NCBI RefSeq assembly: GCF_013368755.1
Contig: NC_049561.1
Coordinates: forward strand, 2,604,001-2,668,000
From: Talaromyces rugulosus
Lineage: Eukaryota > Ascomycota > Eurotiomycetes > Eurotiales > Trichocomaceae
DNA length: 64,000 nt
Reading direction: 5' to 3'
Position numbers and translations under genes: made by a program. Positions 53,017 to 63,969 of the stretch are shown one piece after another (the stretch's first letter is position 1; each line of letters opens with the position of its first letter). The notes beneath the pieces are model-generated. The model was not told where the DNA came from. It ran no database searches and was given only the letters and a program-made list of their open reading frames with translations.

Positions 53017-54791
53017 TCACTTCGTAAGAGCACATGGCTTCTCCTCATGAGATACGCCATGATGGCCGAAAGCACGTCTACATCTTTTGCCATAAATATA
53101 CACAGGAATTGTGAGCGTACAAATACCCAGCTGGACACCGCCGATGCAGTTGAACATTCGCGCTGGCCCCCATCTCGCTATCCAGTCGTTGATGAAAAAG
53201 GTAAAGCCAAAAAACAAGAAATTTTTGAAGATCATTGAAATAATGAAGACCTCGATGGAGATTCTCTCATAGCCGTCTACCATATAGGTACCTATCGCCG
53301 TGGAACAAAATTGGAAGCCAACGAGAGATATACCCCAGGTCACAGCAGCTACGACCGGAGATTTCCCATCTTCAATCAAGTTTCCGAAGAGGAAGAAGCC
53401 GAGGCCCATGAAGAATGCGATTCCCACGACCAGGAAAAGGCGGAACTCTGGCTCGTAGATACCATTGTTTTTTCGCGCGCAAATCTCAGCAACGCGATCT
53501 GAGAGCATGCCGCAGATAGCGGCGCCAATAAGCGCCCCTGCAACGGGGCCAGCGTAGATATATCCGATCTGGGCGGTGCTAAGGCGAAATGGCGGCGCTG
53601 AAAATACCTCAGAGAGGACGAAGGAAACAACGACCTGCCATGCGGTGGCAAAAGAGAGGGTGACAGCCGACCAAAGGGTGGCTGGATAGATGCAAATGGT
53701 GATGGGCGCAATGATCAGCGAGAGAAAGGATTTTTCTGTATAGCGGCCGCTGAAGACGGCGAGACGCTTAATGTAGGGCTTGCGAGTCAACGTTGGGACG
53801 TCGTCGGTCATTGTCTCCTGATGAACGCTTTCGGCTTTGTTATCGTTGGTCTAAAGTATGTTAGTGTCATATTAAAAGCAATCAGAAATAGAGAAGAGCT
53901 TACACTCATCATAGCCAGCGTGTGAGTCTCACACTGGGGATCATGACGCTTGTACATGATCTCCCACCCGAAAAACAAGATACCAATCGTGGCAACCCCG
54001 ATGAAGATGTTCAGGATATAAAAACACCAACGCCAGCCCTTATGCTCAGCCACCACGCCAGCAATTAGTGGTCCCAAATTTCCAAGTCCACTAGCACATA
54101 CGCCGAAAAATGCCATTCTAGAGCCACGCTGATGAACAAAGTAGAGATCACCTGTGGCGGAGTACATGATACTTTCCCACACGCTTATTCCTATGCCTTG
54201 AAGAACGCGTGCGCCGACAAGGGATCCAAAAGACTTCGCGACACCACACCAGATTGTGCCTACAAGGCAGAGGAGGATAGAGACGATAAAAACGGGGCGT
54301 TTGCCGTAAAGGCGAGTGAAAGTCGACATAACGAAACCGAAGGCTCCTATGGCACAGAGTTGGTATCCGGTCAGCTGCGAGACTTTCGTAAAACTTATAT
54401 TAAATTCCACAACCAGAAGCAGAGCTGCTGGAGATATCACAGGGCCAATTCTATGACCAATGTCAGCCTTGATATAAGGAATACATATGGATACAAGACT
54501 TGCGAAGTGAAACGGGAAAAGAATTTACAAACGATAGCAAGATAAGACTCACACTCCCGCGCATAGGATAGTACAATAACAGAGCAACACGAAAATGATA
54601 TCGCGCTGCCACAAGGGCCAATTCAGCGGATCATTTGGATCATTGGACGGCTGTGGGATGAGCACGATCTTGCCATAACCTTTGACGTGCTTAAGATTTG
54701 ATACATCTGAAGACTCAGAAACATCCTCAAGCACAGCGGTGCCCGGAACGTAATCTCCAGCGCTGGCGGGCTCCAAAATCCCAAAAGCCAT
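53017..54791 (-). CDS. Major facilitator superfamily transporter, second copy
   Basis: Predicted 539 aa from minus-strand exons 54791-54553, 54450-53904 and 53850-53017. The N-terminus MAFGILEPASAGDYVPGTAVLEDV and the IPQPSNDPNDPLNWPLW block mirror the first MFS at 39900, as do the C-terminal NNGIYEPEFRLFL and FKNFLFFGFTFFINDWI. About 12 hydrophobic helices and the TRLYGKRPVFIVS loop 2-3 motif mark the DHA1/SVOP-like group. The first copy has no introns while this one has two. It likely moves a small aromatic or acidic compound across the plasma membrane; direction unknown. A GTGGGGTA dyad lies about 210-240 bp upstream. Confidence 0.87.
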
Positions 54792-55410
54792 AGCTACAAA
54801 ATGAGGTATGATAATAGATATATTGTGCTAAAGCTCGTACGAGTAGAAAAACTCCTATGATGATTCAATACTGTCGAAGCTGCTGGAATGACGAGGCATG
54901 CAACGATTGTCGGATGGATTCGGATCCTTAGTTGCCATGCTGGGAAATTGTCGACGTCTTATACCTATCCTATATCCATTTACCACGGTTAGCTTAGGCG
55001 TTGTGGGGTAAGTATTTCCTGGAGTACCCCACGATATTACTTAGAGTATTGTTGTGATCCATATCGACTATTGCAACTACAATTACTTGGTATTGTCACA
55101 CATTATCTTGAGCAGATTGAGCCGTCGTCTTACGTTGTTAGCATACCTGCCTGGTACTATGGAAATTTATGTAATTTTTATGTATGCTGACCAAAATTGG
55201 TATATATCTCTGGGGTTCAATTGGCCTAAATGAGTGGTAATTTGTCATGTCAGTTTAAATTTAGAGGCTCAATAAGCCACTGGTTACTGTGCTAGGAGTC
55301 CGACTATAGAGAACGGATATGTTTGAATAAACGGGTGAAAGTATACATCTTGACGAGGTTTATATATACAAAAAATTTCCACCTGAATTTCTCTTCAGAT
55401 ATTTGGTCCG
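54792..55410. other. Intergenic, promoter of second MFS transporter
   Basis: 619 bp with no supported gene, AT-rich at 55130-55390. The dyad at 55003-55032 is its only notable element. Confidence 0.5.
55003..55032. promoter_or_regulatory. GTGGGGTA ... TACCCCAC dyad upstream of MFS
   Basis: Two perfect 8-bp arms, GTGGGGTA (55003-55010) and TACCCCAC (55025-55032), face each other across 14 bp, 212-241 bp before the minus-strand start at 54791. They are the same half-sites as in the 49348-49365 palindrome. Confidence 0.55.
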
Positions 55411-56309
55411 CTAAAAGTTCATTTGTCTCGGTTTGCTTAACTTCATCCACCCCTCTTGGACAAGATCACTCTGGTTTTGTGTCAACCATTGAGGTCTCGT
55501 CCCCTCAATCCCTTCCTCTAACTCGATGATATCATCACCACCTACGAAGAAACCTTTTCCATTAAATTTCTCCTCCACAGCGGCATAGAGGATAGCTTTT
55601 GCCACACCCAGAGCTTTTTTTTTCCTGTCAGCTTTGAACTAACGACGGGCAGGTTGAGCGGTAAAAACTTACGTGAGTTTAAAGGCAAGTCTCCCCAGAG
55701 CTCCAAGATTCCCTCCCCAGGTAGGCCTGTTTTCACCATCCATGGTGCAACAAGGTTTATTCTCGCTATGGGTCCAACCACTGTCTTGGCGCTTCTCATA
55801 AGCCCCAGAACACCATGCTTTGTGCCCGCATAGATGCACACGGGCGAGCTATCCAGGTAGCTACTCGCGCTCCCAGTGATAGTGACACTGCCCTGCTTCC
55901 CACTCCGCTTGAAGCTCAAAAGCGCAAGCTTGAGTGTATACAAGACGCCGGTATAGTTGACATCCACGACTTTGCTCCCTGCTGTACTGTTCAACCACTC
56001 CTCACTGTTCCAATCTTCCTCCTCGTGGATGCCTGCGTTTGGTAGAACTATATCAACAGGACCAAAGTTGTCTTCGGTGAATTTGAAGAGCTCCTGAAGA
56101 GTTCCAAAGTCGGTTACATCCGTCTTCTTAAAGTGAACGTTTGGCTGGATGAAGGAGCCAGGACCGATATCGCCGTAAACAACGTTGGCACCGTGGGATG
56201 CTAGGAGGTTGACAGCTGCTTCCCCAATACCAGAGCGACCACCGGTGATTATAACAGTTTTTCCCTTGAGAGCGTCGAAGGCATCGGGAGGGATAGTGAT
56301 AGTTGTCAT
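55411..56309 (-). CDS. Short-chain dehydrogenase/reductase
   Basis: Predicted 279 aa from minus-strand exons 56309-55673 and 55613-55411. Motifs: VIITGGRSGIGEAAVNLLASHG (cofactor loop), VVYGDIG, KKTDVTDF, LPNAGIHEEE, ITGSASSYLDSSPVCIYAGTKHG (Ser and YxxxK) and NLVAPWMV. The intron (GTAAGT donor) ends at an A-rich acceptor AAAAAAG, which is unusual but keeps the frame and yields PLGVAKAILYAAVEE; this acceptor is the weak point. ILELWGDLPLN and GKGFFVGGDDIIELEE mark it as a paralogue of the SDR at 51434-52490. It is the last gene of the motif-bearing region. Confidence 0.83.
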
Positions 56310-56414
56310 TATGGTGCCTTGCTTGTATTTCTTACTCTGGGGGAGACCGGCCTTGGTATCGGGCAAGGGCGAACGGCGCTTGATATAAGTTTAGCATACT
56401 GATGCTTGCTAGCT

Positions 56415-56573
56415 GTGGGGTTTATTCCATTATGAAGACAAATTTAGAAAAGTGATTTCGTCCGGTGACTTGCATAGCCAGCAAAATAAACCGTACTCCA
56501 CATTCCTAGTGCAGGGTCACTTACGGTTTACCCCATATTTAGTCAATATCGTACCCCAGATTCGATGTGGGGG
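56415..56573. promoter_or_regulatory. Four G-rich elements upstream of last cluster SDR
   Basis: GTGGGGT (56415-56421), TACCCCA (56529-56535), TACCCCA (56552-56558) and GTGGGGG (56567-56573) lie 106-264 bp before the minus-strand start at 56309. The gap to 56989 shows no gene. I see no further paired copies to the right, so this marks the edge of the motif-bearing region. Confidence 0.5.
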
Positions 56574-56989
56574 AAGTTATTGCCATCGTAGATAAAGGTG
56601 GCCAAATATTTATCTACTCAGCTTACCAACCGCACCATATCTACCGTTTTCCTGCCCAGGGCGTTTGATAGCCAGGAGTTTCCTCAGGCCTATGGAAATA
56701 AAACAAGGGAAAGCATAAGCGGGTCTGGAAAGTATGTCATGTTATCGATATCAATTCGATTGACATTGGTTGTTTGTTTGTTATTTCGTTCAATTGCTTC
56801 AAGTGTTTTGATAGACATTTTAATTGCTATGTTCGATCCGGGATGAATATTTTCAATGTTTTCAATATTCCATTGTTTCATGTATGTATAGATTTATTTG
56901 AAGTGTAAAACTTATTAGATATATATATGTACAGATGCTTGTTTTTATATTTTACATATGTACCCCAGCATCACACCTATTACACAAAT

Positions 56990-58055
56990 CTAAACCTCCG
57001 CCTCAGACCCCTTGGTGCGCTCATAGTACCAAACCGCTCCCCTACTATGCGCGCACGTCGTATCACTTCCCACGGCATCCGCATCCACAGGACGCACCTT
57101 CATATCCTGGGGGCGCCCCAGTGCATGAAAATAATAATACACCTCACTCAACACCGTATACCCAGCATCCAGCGACCCTTTGCCGGCCTTGGTCTCGTTG
57201 AACCGCGGACCAGTGCATCCCAAATACGGCACCGCACCGGAAGCCTTAGTCAGCGGCCACTGAATCTGGTCGAGCGTGTAGGTGGTCTTGTTGGACGGGG
57301 TGATACCCGCTGCGGCGAGCCAGTCGTACGTCGGGTGACGACGGAAGTAGGCGATGGTGGTTTCAAAGAATTCAACAACATCCGAGTGAGGAACCGCTTT
57401 TGGTCCGTAGCATGGCGTGTCAAAAGTTGAGTAGCAGGTGGCGTGTTTGGAGAACTCGTGGGCCCAGAGGTCCTTGCTCGGCGCGTGTTGGTTGATCCAG
57501 TACTTGTTCATCCAAGACAGAAGGTCGAATTTGCCAAAGGGGTGCAAGAAGGTTTCGATTGAGGGGCCCTTGTAGGGAGGGACGGGGATTCCTGTCAAAT
57601 CAGCAAACTGCCATCTTCAACATGTGAGGGTAAACTCACCACTGGCATCACCCGTAGTAGTATTCGGCGCCGGCGCTGGGTCATACTGGCGATCAAAATC
57701 GCAGTATTGCGTGTACGAGCCATTGCAGAAATCCGGCCACAAGCCGTGAAGCCCCCAGCTCTTGGCAGGCAGCAGCTGGCCCTCGGACTCGAGCCCGGTG
57801 TACGTGTTCCAGAGCTGCGTGCTCAGGAACATGCCACCAAAGGTCTCGGAGCAGCAGGTATCGACGAGGCCAGGTTGCGCTTTGGCCGAGCATGACCAGA
57901 CGGGGTCCTCTGTGATACATTAATTAGCTGGATTTTAAATAACACACGAGGGGTGCAAGCTCACGCAAGACGCAGGAATGGTTCAGGTCGCTCTCGCCAT
58001 ACAGCGAAGCCGAGACGGCGCCATACAGCGCAGCAGAAGCAATAAGGCCCTTCAT
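56990..58055 (-). CDS. Secreted ribonuclease T2
   Basis: Predicted 320 aa from minus-strand exons 58055-57965, 57909-57640 and 57591-56990; phases agree. The N-terminus MKGLIASAALYGAVSASLYG is a signal-peptide-like stretch. The two RNase T2 active-site blocks are complete: SWGLHGLWPDFCNG (H85) and DLWAHEFSKHATC (H165, E166, K169, H170). Many Cys residues and possible N-glycosylation sites (NTT, NKT, NET) fit a secreted enzyme. It cleaves single-stranded RNA through a 2',3'-cyclic phosphate. It has no link to the aromatic genes and begins the ordinary flank. Confidence 0.92.
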
Positions 58056-58503
58056 TGTGTCAATTCCTGTTCGCAACAGAAAAATAGGACAAAAAAAACC
58101 CGAGTTTGACGTTGCGGAATTGCTTCAATTTATTTTATCGCGGCACCAACAAGTGCGCCCAGAGCTATGTAACCTCGATGCGCGCTGCGATTGGCTAGGG
58201 TTAGCAGCGGCGGCCATGTGCGCCGTCGATTGGTAGATAAGCCAGATAAGCCAGATTTGAGTTGAGGCTGTTGAAAGAAGGCCCAGAAGGGGCATGGAAG
58301 AGTTGAGAGGTGCAGAAGCGATCTGGAATTAAGCGGAGATAAAGTGTTGACAACGTGATTGAGCTACGCCCAAAAAGGAAACCGCGCCTCTTTCCTGTTC
58401 TGACAGTTCTCTCAGCCCCGCATCCCACGACGTCTTCACTCCTCTCTACTTACTACAACCACTCTGTACTCTGTAAATATCTACGAGAAATATCAACATC
58501 ACC
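58056..58503. other. Divergent promoter region, RNase T2 / 6PGDH-like gene
   Basis: 448 bp between two start codons. There is a short direct repeat 'agataagcc' near 58235-58253. I find no cluster-type G-rich dyad here and no gene. Confidence 0.5.
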
Positions 58504-59539
58504 ATGCCCGTATCTGTGGGCATCCTCTCCATCGGAGACATGGGCCTCGGCATGGCCCGGCTGCTCCAGACCCACGGCTACCGAGTGTTGACCGTGGCTG
58601 CTGGTCGCAGGTACGTCAATAATGTTTTGTTTCCCGTTGGTTCGTCCAAGTGCTGAATAGTACAGCCAAGACACCGTCGACCGAATCAAGGCGGCTTCCA
58701 TCGAAGCCCTTCCTACAGACCAGGATCTGCTGATTCAGTCGGATTACATCCTCTCGATCGTGCCGCCGCGAGACGCCCTGGCAACGGCACGGCGCGTCCA
58801 AGAGGCTACTCAGCTCGCAGACACGCTGCCTCGACGGGCAGAGCGAGAGGGCGCCACGCCAAAGCCGTACTTTTTTGATCTCAACGCAATATCCCCGCGC
58901 TCAGTCCGGGAAATCGCAGCCCTATTCTCTGATGACAAAGAGGAAGACGTGCTTGCCCACTTCCTCGACGGCGGTATCATTGGCAGCCCGCCAACACTCA
59001 ACACTGCCAGCCAGACGTGGAAGAGACCGAGTGTCGTCATGTCCGGCTCGGTCGAGCTGCCGGCCACGTTCAGCGCGCTGGCCGAAACGCTGAACATGAA
59101 GATGGTCGGGCCCAAGATCGGGTCGGCTTCGGTGCTCAAGCTGTCGTTTGCCTCGCTGACCAAGGGGCTGACGGCACTGACCATCCTCTCCTTTTCGACA
59201 GCGCAGGCGGAGGATGTGTTGCCGCAGCTGCTAGAGCACCTGGACGAGTTCTCGCCTAGGACGGGCGCGCTGAGCAGCGGAGGCATCACGGGGATGGCGC
59301 CCAAGGCATACCGCTGGGTCGAGGAGATGCGGGCTATCGGCGAGGCGTTTGACAGCGAGGGCCACTGGGACGGGGTCGGCAGCAGCGTCTATGGAGCGTT
59401 TGCAGAGGTGTACCGACGGGTTGCTGAGGACACGGTGCTCGGGGAGGAAAAGGTCGGCCAGCGGCAGCGCGGACAGACGGCGGAAGATGTCGCCAGCATC
59501 GTAGCGGCAGCAAACGTCAACGAGTCAGCCACTGAGTGA
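58504..59539 (+). CDS. 6-phosphogluconate dehydrogenase-like NAD-binding protein with DUF1932 C-terminus
   Basis: Predicted 326 aa from exons 58504-58610 and 58666-59539. SVGILSIGDMGLGMARLLQTHG is the dinucleotide-binding start and DYILSIVPPRDALATARRV continues the Rossmann fold. KIGSASVLKLSFASLTKGLTALTI resembles the DUF1932 helical domain, with a Lys in the place of the catalytic lysine. DLNAISPRSV and FLDGGIIGSPP are typical of this group, which is distinct from the two HIBADH-like cluster genes. A broad beta-hydroxyacid dehydrogenase role is likely; no substrate is known. Codon use is GC-rich, unlike the cluster genes. Confidence 0.83.
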
Positions 59540-60376
59540 TTCAGCTGCTCCGATCAGACTTGAATGTTTGCCATTTTGGTATAGGGTCACGTGCGCACTG
59601 TCACGAGACCAGGGCTCACCGCTGACTCTAGTGCTAAGGGAAAAGTCAAACGGCGCAGGAGTTACATCGTCGTCGTCCGTACTCCGTACCGAGGATGTAA
59701 GAAAAGACGACGATGGACCGCAGGATCGCGTTCCAAGCCACGAGTCAGCCGGCAATTTGTGGGTGGAACCGTGTAGTATCGAGCTGCTCTAGGAGTTTTC
59801 GGGAGGAGACTACCGGTGGACAGTGGAGTGGACACATCCATTGATATACATAGCATGTATAGCATATACAGCATATGCAAGCATATAGTTGGTCCGCCTT
59901 GCAGTATTACTGTACACTTGTCCGTGTTTTTGTATCGCAATTTGGTAATGGTATATCCCCCTTCGGCCGCCTCCGCCAGCAGCGCACAACAAGAAAAGAA
60001 AACAAAACAAAACCCCTCCCCAGAAACCGCGTCTTGTGCACGCTCGATTGGCACAAAATCACGACATTTCCCCATCGCATTCGGCCATCGGGCTAGGGCT
60101 GCGAACAGTCTAGCGGACCCTCCGCGGCGCGCGCAGCTGGGTTAAGATCAGCCAGTTGGCGCAGCGCTGGCCCGCGCCGGCGCCGGGATCATCGTATCGC
60201 CGGGGCCACGCCGCGCTGGCCGCTGCCGCTGTTGGCGACGCTCTCTGTCTAGACGCTGGCGAGAACTGCTGGCTGCACGTATAGTATTAAACAAAACCGC
60301 CGGGGGACCGCGCGCCTCTCCCTATTCGAGCTCTTCTTCCTCGTGCTTTTCCTTGTTCTGTTCTGACGACCACGCC
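59540..60376. other. Long upstream region of the bZIP gene
   Basis: 837 bp with no supported protein gene. Around 59846-59890 there are short repeated units of the type 'tatagcata'. The stretch 60100-60250 is very GC-rich. Small frames are present but none has motifs. The region probably holds promoter and 5' leader of the bZIP gene. Confidence 0.45.
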
Positions 60377-61853
60377 ATGGCGGATGACCGCCGCCAGCTG
60401 CCTTCTCAACCGCTGCATCAACTTCAACCTCACCTCCCACACCCTGCCCAGCAACAACAGCAGAAGCAGCAGCAACAGCAACAGCAACAGCAAACCCAAC
60501 AGCAACAGCAACAGCAGCAGGCTGCTCTCAGCTCCGCTCGTCTGCAGCACTTTAATTATCTGACTCCTGCTTCTTCTCAAGTCTCGGTTCAGGCGTCCGT
60601 CCAGGCGCCGCCGCAGCAACAACCACAGCAGCAGCAGTATCTGGGCCTGTCTGCCCCCGAACGCCGTCACTATTCGTTCGACACTGACCGCGACTCTCGT
60701 CGCTTTTCCATGAGCACGACCCTTAACATGGACTACGATCAGACCGAGGGCCTGGGTGGCCTGTCTGTGAGCTCGTACGAGAGCATCGACGACGACCGCA
60801 GCGAGCCCGGCATTCGAGGCTATCACTTTAGCAGTAAGTCTATGCATTTCTATTTATATTATTATTGCATCCTTTCATGCATGTGTGTTTTGTGCCCGTC
60901 TATGCTTGATTCGGCTACGATTTTCCCTTATCATATGTTGTTCCCTATCCTCGTTTTCCCCCTCGGCTCTACTCGTTTTTGTGCGCCCTCAGCCGGGCCT
61001 CCGCTGGCCGTCAGCTGGGGGCCTGTGGGTGGTGCAGTGTAACTTGGCTGTTTTTTTTTTCTCTCATGACTCCATTATCCCACAAATGGTGCAATTCATT
61101 TGAGCCCCAGTCCGGCCGATGCAAAGCTGCGCTTTCCGCGAGCACGCCATCTCGCGCCCGGATTGCCTGTGCTGAGATTCGTCGATCCTCCGGATAAGTG
61201 AGGAAAGCTTATTCTTCGTCCCTATCTCCATATTTCATCTTGACTTTCTTTGTATGTGCCGTACTCACACCCACCCCGCAGGCGACAAACACATCAACTA
61301 TCCCATGCCCGAGCAAGTGCTGCCGTACTCGGCCTCGCCGCTGTACCCGTCAATCCCATATCAGATTGACGAGCTCGGCCATGCGCCCGGCAACTACACG
61401 CCGTCGGACGTGTCGTCGTCCATCTCGCCGCCCAATGGCCAGATCAGCAACAACAAGTACAGCACCATGCCCTCGGGCGACCGGCTCGCCTCGGCGCTGG
61501 GCTTGGAAGAGCAGTCGCGCATGACCACTGACGAGGACAAGCGCCGCCGCAACACCGCCGCCAGCGCGCGCTTCCGCGTCAAGAAGAAGCAGCGCGAGCA
61601 GGCCCTGGAGCGCACGGTGCGCGAGGCCAGCGAGGTCAACGCCTCGCTCGAGGCCCGCGTCTCCCAGCTCGAGATGGAGAACCGCTGGTTGAAGAATCTG
61701 CTCACCGAGAAGAACGACAACTTGACCTCGCGCATGCCACCGCCGCCGCCGCCTGAGAACAGCTTGCCTCTGACACAGACGGATCCCCATGCGGCTGGAA
61801 ACCAGAAACCAATTCAACCCAAGCGCACTGTCGGTGTGGGCACCGACAATTAG
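60377..61853 (+). CDS. bZIP transcription factor (Cys-3/MetR/Zip1-type)
   Basis: Predicted 342 aa from exons 60377-60833 and 61282-61853; the 448-nt intron is long for this genome. The N-terminal part has glutamine-rich tracts (near residues 29-49 and 76-86). The C-terminal part has the basic region DEDKRRRNTAASARFRVKKK, starting near residue 235, and a leucine zipper LERTVREASEVNASLEARVS followed by QLEMENRWLKNLL. The NTAASARFRxKKK core is that of the sulfur/stress regulators Cys-3, MetR and Zip1. It acts as a nuclear dimer. Which member it is cannot be settled here. A proline run lies near residues 304-309. Confidence 0.88.
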
Positions 61854-62452
61854 TTGGTTTCTTCTTTTCTTTTCTTTTCTTCTCTGTACTTCTTCATTCC
61901 TATGCTCTCCTATCTATTTCTTTATCTTGCTGGTTTCATCTTTGCTGCTCCCGGGATCAGGGCCCGGACACCCAAGGAGTTGGGGATTGATTTGACTCGA
62001 TTTGATTCATCGCTGAATTATATTATTGCTTGGGTATATTCTTAGGATTCGTCTCAGGGGATATGTACGACGACATGAATGTGCATATTGCGACGAATGT
62101 CGCATTTTACGATGATTTATTCTCTTTTTTTTCCAAGTTTCGTATGCGTACTAGTTAGTAGTTAGTACTAGTAAATGATTAAGTGTGAAGGACCAAGTTA
62201 GGTAAGCCGCTAGCCAATCACGGCGCGGATATTGTCAGCTTTTCGTACTTGGTAGTTGTAATTATTACGAGGATGATTATTGTCGTGATAATGGCAGAAT
62301 AATTGAAGAGTTGATATCGTACTTGAATCATCGGACGACTTGATTGATTAATAGTCTGATTACCTCGTCTGGAGTTCAAGTAGCGCTATCTCTCTTTGCC
62401 AAGACAACCACCACCATCCATCACCCTTCCTTTTTCCTCTTGTTGCTTGTGC
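61854..62452. other. Intergenic between bZIP and Zn2Cys6 genes
   Basis: 599 bp, AT-rich downstream of the bZIP stop with T/C-rich runs at 61859-61885 and a short repeat 'agttagta' near 62153-62168. No gene is supported. Confidence 0.5.
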
Positions 62453-63515
62453 ATGTGGTTCAGAAGAAAAGACAGAGAAGATATGCACAAATTCATCGCG
62501 CACAACTACCAACACCACCACCCCTCTCAATTCATTTCTACATCTGTTTCTTCCTCTGCTTCTGTATCCCGTCGCTCAGCATGTGACCGCTGCCGGGGCC
62601 AGAAACTGCGCTGTATCCGGGATGTCTCTGGCGGACTGGACTCAGCAGCAGCAGCAGGAGGAGGAGGATGTCGACGCTGTCTAAAAATGGGCGCAGACTG
62701 CCAAACCACCATGACCACCAGCAAGAGAAATGTCAAGAGAGGAGGAATAATACAGCGCCGCGAACAGCAGCAGGACAAAGAATACAAAGAATCTGCGTTG
62801 TCAACGTCTGATATCGAGAATAATATCATACCACCACCACCACCACCAGCGGCGGCCACCACCAATACAGATACAAATAATTGGCTGTCGTGGGATCTTC
62901 CGAGTTTGAGTACACTCGACGAATCTAGAGATTCTGAAATGTACACTTTGGATGATGATGATGATGATGATGATGATAATAATAATAATAAGAATGGCCA
63001 GTTTGATATGCTAGCAGACAACGAAGAGTTTCAAATATTCGATCCGATGCTGTTTGGCGACGGGAGTCTTTTTTTGCATGATGATAATGCAGCTGAGCTT
63101 GTACAACAACAACAACAACAACAACAAGAACAAGCAGAAGAAGAAAAAACAGCAGATAAAAAAGAGGAAGAAAAAGAGGAAGAAGAAATAAACCTGCACA
63201 CTATCGCATCCATCCTCGAGCAATACCTGGTGCAAATCAACGCCGGACCGCCGGAAATAACCCTCGCCAAAATTCTTTTTACAACGTCCCCTTCTTCTGC
63301 CAATGGAGAAGAAAAAGAAGAAGAAAAGAAAAACTGCTGCCAGCGCGCACATACCGTCGACTCGATCCTACAGCACACAACACATTTCATCAACATTCTC
63401 AAGGCTACCGGCGAAAAAGAAACACAAACGCTTCTTCGCATGCTAGCCATATACACAACCATACTCAAACTGTTCCTGATCATCTTTGCGCACGTACACA
63501 TCTTTCTGGAGGATG

Positions 63516-63549
<34 letters not shown>

Positions 63550-63969
63550 CATTCCAGCTGGAAAAAAGAAGAATAACAAAATAACCGCGCTAGAACCCAT
63601 TCCAGATGTGCAATTCATCGGTTTTGATATTCGTACGTTTCTACCCTAATCCTTTTTGGATAATATCCTTTTTTGATAATAGACTAATATCAGCGGGCAG
63701 AATCGGGTCATTTACAGGTAACACTATTCATGCAGATAGTCACGCATCTCATTCGATCAATGGAATCTCTATTGGGTATTCCTTCAGAGTACATGCTTGA
63801 GCATAACATCAAAGTAGCCCATGAGAATGACGGGATGGCAGAGATTATAAATGCTGTCATGCACAGAGAAGCTCAACGAACAGATGCTGTGCGTGGGTAT
63901 GGCGGGGTGTCCGCGTTGAGAGACGAGATGGATGCTATTAAACAGTTGCTAGAGCATATTCCTCTGTGA
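62453..63969 (+). CDS. Zn2Cys6 transcription factor with extensive low-complexity tracts (AflR-like layout)
   Basis: Exons 62453-63632 and 63701-63969; 482 aa from ATG 62453, or 472 aa from ATG 62483. The zinc cluster SACDRCRGQKLRCIRD...GCRRCLKMGADC has a long Gly/Ala-rich loop between its two Cys halves. Runs of Pro, Asp, Asn, Gln, Glu/Lys and Ala follow, each coded by near-pure trinucleotide repeats. The C-terminal part (HTVDSILQHTTHFINILKAT, TLLRMLAIYTTILKLFLIIF, FDIQSGHLQVTLFMQIVTHL across the intron, LLGIPSEYML) has the helical pattern of AflR-type regulators. Using acceptor 63699-63700 keeps the frame, while the later AG at 63717 does not. Target genes are unknown. Confidence 0.82.

Noticed and set aside
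8168..56573. Interpreting every GTGGGG as a CreA site
   Set aside because: SYGGRG is too degenerate to prove CreA control. The extended GTGGGGTA form and dyads fit a cluster-specific factor equally well, so I leave the binding protein open.
60287..60847. Long minus-strand frame opposite the bZIP first exon
   Set aside because: It is the mirror of CAG/CAA tracts (poly-Leu) and has no independent support.
63031..63618. Minus-strand frames opposite the last Zn2Cys6 gene
   Set aside because: Low-complexity Ser/Cys/Phe runs produced by the repeats of the real gene on the other strand.
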